From Hofstenia miamia (lineage: Eukaryota > Xenacoelomorpha > Acoela): 64,000 bases of DNA. The stretch spans positions 62,001-126,000 of the forward strand of contig SCFE01000058.1 in NCBI GenBank assembly GCA_004352715.1, read 5' to 3'. The notes below the pieces were generated by a model. It was given only the letters and a program-made list of their open reading frames with translations. It ran no database searches and was not told where the DNA came from. The position numbers and the translations under genes were made by a program. Below are positions 57,121-64,000 of the stretch, piece after piece; the stretch's first letter is position 1; each line of letters starts with the position of its first letter.

Positions 57121-59909
57121 ATTAATCATTTCCAACTTTTCATTTTCATTAATCATCATTTACATCATTTTGTTGGACCAACCCTTGCTCTTTTTAAATA
57201 CTCAAGTATTCAAATATATATTTCAACTTACAAAGCTGTTGTCAGTTTTCTTAAAAAATTATACCCTCTAAATTTTCTTGATTTTATAATAAGATTTTAT
57301 TGTTCTAAATCTTAATGATTGGTAGAAATAGTTTATGTACATAATCCTCTTTGGCACTTAGACTTGTTTGAAATTATCTAATGAAACTGCTTTCAAATTT
57401 TGACTTGTTTTGCTTTGGCATTCTTTAAAATGTTTACATTAAATCTTAGTCCACAATATTTTAGATGTTTTGAAATTGCTGAATTAGTTTCATATTCTTT
57501 TGTTCTTCTATCTAGTTGTTGAGTGCAACATCTAATTAATTTAAGCACTAAAAAGATATTTTGAAAAAAAATTTTTCGTGCAACAATTTACATTATGACT
57601 AAAATATTTCAAAATGATTGTATCAGTAGTAGTTATAAAAGTGAAGAAGAGAAGTCACAAAATGAAATTTTGACCTTGGCTGACTCATGAATGTTTAAGT
57701 GGTTTTATAACACTATCTAGTGGTGACATAATGATGATTACTGACTCTTTTTACTAGTTTCTATACTGACTCACTAGGATTTTTGACATATTTGGATGGT
57801 AATTTATTAGTGTTTACATACACATCTATTTTGCTATTATACTTCTATTTTGCTTGTTCAAACATGACTATTTTAGGTATTATAGGTGACAAGCAGTTTT
57901 AATGGTTATCTGACTAATGGAAATAAATCAGAGCTATATTGCATTTTACAAACTGAATAACCAATTAAATTTTTTTTCACAAAAATTTACGTGCATTGCT
58001 ATTTGTTTAGCAAGTCTCTGCATGTTCCTTGCAATTTAATTTGCTTTTACTAATACATGTTAGTATTTCATTTTCAAATACAAAGCAGACTTAACATTTA
58101 CAGGTGTAGGAAATATTGACTTGACTGTAAAAGTAACTTCAAATAAAAATAGAAAAGTTTCGCCAAAATTAATATGTTTTTGAAATATATGGATGGTAAA
58201 TCAATAAAAATTTTAATGCCTGATGTATATGATAAAAACAAGTTTGTATTCTGAAAAAAATTATACGTGTGATGCTACTATTATGATTTATGCAATATAT
58301 TCATATTCATTCTTCTTTTTATACAAGATTATTATTTTTACTCTACAGAGTTGAAGCCCTTCTATATATGTAACTTTTGTCTTTGCAATTTTTTTCAATT
58401 TATATGGTTCTTGACTTTTTACTTAGCTTCTTCCACTTCACATTTCCAACCAACTCTTCACAAGCTATCACTATGTACGACCAATGTACAAATTTGTTAT
58501 TCACATTATTCACCATGCTGTAGTTGATGTATGAGTATACAACTTTCTATATGAATGCATAAATTCACTTGGTCATATTAGATGTATCTCTATAGCAAGT
58601 TCTTCTTTCTAAATGCATAAATGCTTGTAAACATCTAAATAAAGCCAGAAAATATACTATATTATTCAACAACAATAATATGCAATGCATATTATTTGGG
58701 AGGCAAATCACTAAGAACTTAGAAAAAAGTTCAAAAAAATAATAATGTGTTACTTGAAATAATGAAAAACAAGATGCATAAAGTCATCTAGCATTAATTT
58801 GATTGTTCTATAAAAAGATAAATTTAAACATATCCAGTGAAAACTCTTTATGAAATTTTTTAAGTGTCTTAAATATGTATGAATTAATATTGTATCATTC
58901 GACATAATGAAAAACAGAATGTATGAACCCACTTAACCATGGTATGAATTTGATTATTGGTTGGAAATGAAAAATAATTAATACATATTTGGCTAATAAT
59001 ATTGTTTAAACATGGCCTAAGTTTGATTATGGGTGGAAATAAAAAATTGAATGCATATTCACGTAAAATACAAGTGTAAGGAAAACAGCAAATTTTATAA
59101 CCTGATAAAATATTATAAAGGGCATAAAAGATTAAAGCAAGAACACCATGGTTTTTGTGTAGATGCATGAGATTGAAATTGATCCAAAGAATAAGTTTGT
59201 CCATGGCCAAAGTTTTTTCCCTTTTTCCTTTACTTTGATTAGATTGTTATTGATTCCATGCAAATGCATGAATTTGCCTGATCAAGAGGTATTCATCTTT
59301 TAGCTAGAAGTAAACACTGCTAGATTGACTGAGCTTTCATTTTAATTCATCCTCAATGATTAGATTAGTCATGAATCTGATTTGTTCTTTAACATTATAC
59401 AAAAAAAACATGCTTTCTAAGGTACAACCACCTCATCCATCTTGTAGTATGTAATTGAGACTGAACAGTGCTGCAACCATGGCTATTTTCAACAGATATG
59501 CTAAATTAACTAGAACAAAGAACTAATTACATTTTGTAAATGACCCACTTATATCTTTAAAATACAATATTATTTCATTATTAGTACTGTATATATTAGT
59601 GAAAACAAGTTTAATTCCTGTGAATATATGGATGGTCTAAATAAATGGAAATGCATGTATATTTTTATAAAAGAAAAATTTGAACAGTTATTCATTTTGC
59701 AAAACTCACTATAGCTGGGGCTGGTCACGCAGTAATGGAAATTTATTTTCAATGTTAATGTCAATATCACTCAGGCAAAGAAGATTTATTTTTCTATTGA
59801 AATGCTTCAAGGGTGAGTCCTTACTGGATCTATTAATGTGACAAAAAGTAAATTTTGAGTAATTATATATTGTTTGATGTGCCCAAAAAATCGTTCACCA
59901 ACAGAATTT
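57120..59909. other. AT-rich repeat-derived DNA, no recognised gene
   Basis: 57811-58768 is one copy of the direct repeat described separately. The rest shows diverged similarity to 52.4-54.2 kb (for example GCTGTAGTTGATGTA at 58513 against TTGTAGTTGATGTA at 52785), so it belongs to the same repeat complex. Confidence 0.5.
57811..58768 (+). repeat. Direct-repeat partner of 63043-64000
   Basis: 958 bp at a constant offset of 5232 with only a handful of base differences seen (for example GCAAGTCTC against GCAAATCTC near 58010). The repeat continues beyond the window's right edge. Confidence 0.93.
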
Positions 59910-60909
59910 NNNNNNNNNNNNNNNNNNNNNNNNNNNNNNNNNNNNNNNNNNNNNNNNNNNNNNNNNNNNNNNNNNNNNNNNNNNNNNNNNNNNNNNNNNN
60001 NNNNNNNNNNNNNNNNNNNNNNNNNNNNNNNNNNNNNNNNNNNNNNNNNNNNNNNNNNNNNNNNNNNNNNNNNNNNNNNNNNNNNNNNNNNNNNNNNNNN
60101 NNNNNNNNNNNNNNNNNNNNNNNNNNNNNNNNNNNNNNNNNNNNNNNNNNNNNNNNNNNNNNNNNNNNNNNNNNNNNNNNNNNNNNNNNNNNNNNNNNNN
60201 NNNNNNNNNNNNNNNNNNNNNNNNNNNNNNNNNNNNNNNNNNNNNNNNNNNNNNNNNNNNNNNNNNNNNNNNNNNNNNNNNNNNNNNNNNNNNNNNNNNN
60301 NNNNNNNNNNNNNNNNNNNNNNNNNNNNNNNNNNNNNNNNNNNNNNNNNNNNNNNNNNNNNNNNNNNNNNNNNNNNNNNNNNNNNNNNNNNNNNNNNNNN
60401 NNNNNNNNNNNNNNNNNNNNNNNNNNNNNNNNNNNNNNNNNNNNNNNNNNNNNNNNNNNNNNNNNNNNNNNNNNNNNNNNNNNNNNNNNNNNNNNNNNNN
60501 NNNNNNNNNNNNNNNNNNNNNNNNNNNNNNNNNNNNNNNNNNNNNNNNNNNNNNNNNNNNNNNNNNNNNNNNNNNNNNNNNNNNNNNNNNNNNNNNNNNN
60601 NNNNNNNNNNNNNNNNNNNNNNNNNNNNNNNNNNNNNNNNNNNNNNNNNNNNNNNNNNNNNNNNNNNNNNNNNNNNNNNNNNNNNNNNNNNNNNNNNNNN
60701 NNNNNNNNNNNNNNNNNNNNNNNNNNNNNNNNNNNNNNNNNNNNNNNNNNNNNNNNNNNNNNNNNNNNNNNNNNNNNNNNNNNNNNNNNNNNNNNNNNNN
60801 NNNNNNNNNNNNNNNNNNNNNNNNNNNNNNNNNNNNNNNNNNNNNNNNNNNNNNNNNNNNNNNNNNNNNNNNNNNNNNNNNNNNNNNNNNNNNNNNNNNN
60901 NNNNNNNNN
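59910..60909. other. Assembly gap (1000 N)
   Basis: A fixed 1000-N length suggests a gap of unknown size. Confidence 1.
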
Positions 60910-61277
60910 ATAATGGCTAGCACTATATTTTCATAAAAATGGCTAATAAGTGACTTGTAATCGCAATTTTTATTAGATAAATTCTGGGCATTTAAATGAA
61001 CGTAATTAGTCATATCTTTGTAAGATGGAACATTTTTTAGATGTTTCATAATTGAGCAAAAAACCAGGATTTGCTTCGATACCATGTTTAAGTAATAATA
61101 AAAATTTTAAAACCAAAATTGCCAAAAGATCAAATAGAATGCATTATTAGCTGACATAGCCTATTTCTCTATTCAATTAAAGAATTTAGTACAAACATTA
61201 AGCAAATGCTATACAAATTTACTTTGGTCAAAAACACCATGTTCTAGTTTTCATAGAGATTAGAATTTCTAAGCAAC

Positions 61278-62041
61278 ATGGACCAAGAAAAAAAATTGAG
61301 ATATTTATAATTTAATTCAAAGAAGAAAAATTTACAAAAATATACAACAAAGAAAAGTAAATTTTCAAAAAATTATCTTAGGTAAATAGAACACCTTTTG
61401 TTCTATTGAATTTTGTTTTTGCTAGCATATTGTTTAACTTATTCTAGCCAATTAATCATTGTACATGTATGCTAAAAGTATGTTTCAACTTCAACTTCAT
61501 AACACAAGATGATGAGGATGATTTCATTTCATGTTAAAGAACAACGTAAAATTCATTATCAATCTGGTGGTCAATGTGGTGAATATGCTTGGATAATCAC
61601 TAACCAAACAAACTGATACTCTGTGTTGATTTCAATCTCAAAATATTTCTATGCTTTAAGGCCAGGTATATTTTTGATCTTTGAATTTAATGTTTTTGAT
61701 CTCAAATGCATTTACGAATCTAAGCAATGGTACGCCTTTGATGTTAGAATGTAATTTTTTCGACTTCACACTTGTACCATTTACCGTGTTTTAATATTTC
61801 TCATTCTTAGGCTACAGCTAGACTATGTGATTGGTGACCCGTGATCTATCACATTTTGGTAAAATTGTGCATCTAACCACCAGGATTATTAGCGAAGTGG
61901 CGTGAATTTGTAACTTTTATTGCTAGCAATTACCTAGTCTAAGCATGGCTTTACTCTTGTATTTTAAATAAACATGTATTCAAATTCATATTTTTAAACA
62001 ATATCTGATCTTGCACTTGGGCGTTTTTATGATATTAACCA
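61278..62041. repeat. Inverted copy of 53537-54293
   Basis: Reads as the reverse complement of 53537-54293 almost throughout; bounded on the right by a gap. Confidence 0.9.
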
Positions 62042-63041
62042 NNNNNNNNNNNNNNNNNNNNNNNNNNNNNNNNNNNNNNNNNNNNNNNNNNNNNNNNNNN
62101 NNNNNNNNNNNNNNNNNNNNNNNNNNNNNNNNNNNNNNNNNNNNNNNNNNNNNNNNNNNNNNNNNNNNNNNNNNNNNNNNNNNNNNNNNNNNNNNNNNNN
62201 NNNNNNNNNNNNNNNNNNNNNNNNNNNNNNNNNNNNNNNNNNNNNNNNNNNNNNNNNNNNNNNNNNNNNNNNNNNNNNNNNNNNNNNNNNNNNNNNNNNN
62301 NNNNNNNNNNNNNNNNNNNNNNNNNNNNNNNNNNNNNNNNNNNNNNNNNNNNNNNNNNNNNNNNNNNNNNNNNNNNNNNNNNNNNNNNNNNNNNNNNNNN
62401 NNNNNNNNNNNNNNNNNNNNNNNNNNNNNNNNNNNNNNNNNNNNNNNNNNNNNNNNNNNNNNNNNNNNNNNNNNNNNNNNNNNNNNNNNNNNNNNNNNNN
62501 NNNNNNNNNNNNNNNNNNNNNNNNNNNNNNNNNNNNNNNNNNNNNNNNNNNNNNNNNNNNNNNNNNNNNNNNNNNNNNNNNNNNNNNNNNNNNNNNNNNN
62601 NNNNNNNNNNNNNNNNNNNNNNNNNNNNNNNNNNNNNNNNNNNNNNNNNNNNNNNNNNNNNNNNNNNNNNNNNNNNNNNNNNNNNNNNNNNNNNNNNNNN
62701 NNNNNNNNNNNNNNNNNNNNNNNNNNNNNNNNNNNNNNNNNNNNNNNNNNNNNNNNNNNNNNNNNNNNNNNNNNNNNNNNNNNNNNNNNNNNNNNNNNNN
62801 NNNNNNNNNNNNNNNNNNNNNNNNNNNNNNNNNNNNNNNNNNNNNNNNNNNNNNNNNNNNNNNNNNNNNNNNNNNNNNNNNNNNNNNNNNNNNNNNNNNN
62901 NNNNNNNNNNNNNNNNNNNNNNNNNNNNNNNNNNNNNNNNNNNNNNNNNNNNNNNNNNNNNNNNNNNNNNNNNNNNNNNNNNNNNNNNNNNNNNNNNNNN
63001 NNNNNNNNNNNNNNNNNNNNNNNNNNNNNNNNNNNNNNNNN
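62042..63041. other. Assembly gap (1000 N)
   Basis: A fixed 1000-N gap between an inverted copy and a direct copy of neighbouring repeats. Confidence 1.
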
Positions 63042-63042
63042 A

Positions 63043-64000
63043 TGTTTACATACACATCTATTTTGCTATTATACTTCTATTTTGCTTGTTCAAACATGAC
63101 TATTTTAGGTATTATAGGTGACAAGCAGTTTTAATGGTTATCTGACTAATGGAAATAAATCAGAGCTATATTGCATTTTACAAACTGAATAACCAATTAA
63201 ATTTTTTTTCACAAAAATTTACGTGCATTGCTATTTGTTTAGCAAATCTCTGCATGTTCCTTGCAATTTAATTTGCTTTTACTAATACATGTTAGTATTT
63301 CATTTTCAAATACAAAGCAGACTTAACATTTACAGGTGTAGGAAATATTGACTTGACTGTAAAAGTAACTTCAAATAAAAATAGAAAAGTTTCGCCAAAC
63401 TTAATATGTGTTTGAAATATATGGATGGTAAATCAATAAAAATTTTAATGCCTGATTTATATGATAAAAACAAGTTTGTATTCTGAAAAAAATTATACGT
63501 GTGATGCTACTATTATGATTTATGCAATATATTCATATTCATTCTTCTTTTTATACAAGATTATTATTTTTACTCTACAGAGTTGAAGCCCTTCTATATA
63601 TGTAACTTTTGTCTTTGCAATTTTTTTCAATTTATATGGTTCTTGACTTTTTACTTAGCTTCTTCCACTTCACATTTCCAACCAACTCTTCACAAGCTAT
63701 CACTATGTACGACCAATGTACAAATTTGTTATTCACATTATTCACCATGCTGTAGTTGATGTATGAGTATACAACTTTCTATATGAATGCATAAATTCAC
63801 TTGGTCATATTAGATGTATCTCTATAGCAAGTTCTTCTTTCTAAATGCATAAATGCTTGTAAACATCTAAATAAAGCCAGAAAATATACTATATTATTCA
63901 ACAACAATAATATGCAATGCATATTATTTGGGAGGCAAATCACTAAGAACTTAGAAAAAAGTTCAAAAAAATAATAATGTGTTACTTGAAATAATGAAAA
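63043..64000 (+). repeat. Direct-repeat partner of 57811-58768
   Basis: Near-identical second copy, cut by the end of the window. Confidence 0.93.

Noticed and set aside
59855-63099. Open frames of about 350-396 codons at 59.9-61.1 and 62.0-63.1 kb
   Set aside because: They consist almost entirely of Ns.
1-64000. tRNA, rRNA, bacterial operons, CRISPR arrays
   Set aside because: None seen by eye; the sequence is clearly eukaryotic, although a dedicated RNA scan could still find small RNAs.

Overview
This is an AT-rich (roughly 70% A+T) eukaryotic contig, most likely from a non-insect invertebrate animal. The evidence is: a split SRPRB gene with large introns; animal transposon families (Tc1/mariner, piggyBac, hAT, Harbinger-like, CR1/L2-like LINE, Ty3/gypsy); abundant (TA)n microsatellites; and an internal TTAGGG array, the telomere unit of most animals outside insects and nematodes. 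A planarian-like or Hydra-like cnidarian genome would fit, but the sequence does not settle the species. Several N gaps are flanked by duplicated sequence, so some local duplications are probably assembly errors.

Layout. 1-2000: minus-strand remnant of a Ty3/gypsy retrotransposon (integrase and 3' region). 2.1-3.8 kb: decayed LINE reverse transcriptase and hAT fragments. 4.3-24.7 kb: four dispersed copies, all on the minus strand, of one small gene family encoding a Cys-rich N-terminus, one membrane segment and a tail with three PPxY motifs. Copies at 4.3 kb and 18.5 kb look intact; those at 15.4 kb and 24.5 kb are broken. A DD34E Tc1/mariner element (9.3-10.8 kb), a hAT fragment (14.2 kb), a 142-bp MITE (16.8 kb) and many (TA)n tracts lie between them. 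About 22-33.25 kb: a block almost free of CpG, holding the fourth family copy, a TTAGGG array, a gypsy gag-protease-RT remnant and about 4.4 kb without recognisable genes. 33.6-35.05 kb: a foldback-like segment and a MITE.

35.88-49.13 kb: the one recognisable cellular gene, SRPRB (signal recognition particle receptor beta subunit), in three exons that join into 234 codons plus stop. Its 11.8-kb second intron carries hAT-like ends, a Tc1 element, a Harbinger-like transposase fragment with a convergent BESS-like ORF, a second copy of the MITE, and a piggyBac transposase pseudogene with a 351-bp internal tandem duplication. A LINE RT fragment starts about 110 bp after the SRPRB stop.

49.9-64.0 kb: no recognised host gene. 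The region is a mosaic of related repeats in direct and inverted orientation, with a LINE 3' end and its (TTATC)n tail near the centre of one inverted arrangement, and two 1000-N gaps.

Functionally, SRPRB belongs to co-translational protein targeting at the ER. The PPxY family probably makes small membrane adaptors that bind WW-domain proteins (inference). Nearly everything else is decayed mobile DNA. The most novel-looking item is the PPxY membrane-protein family; the most unusual chromosome-scale signal is the CpG-free block.
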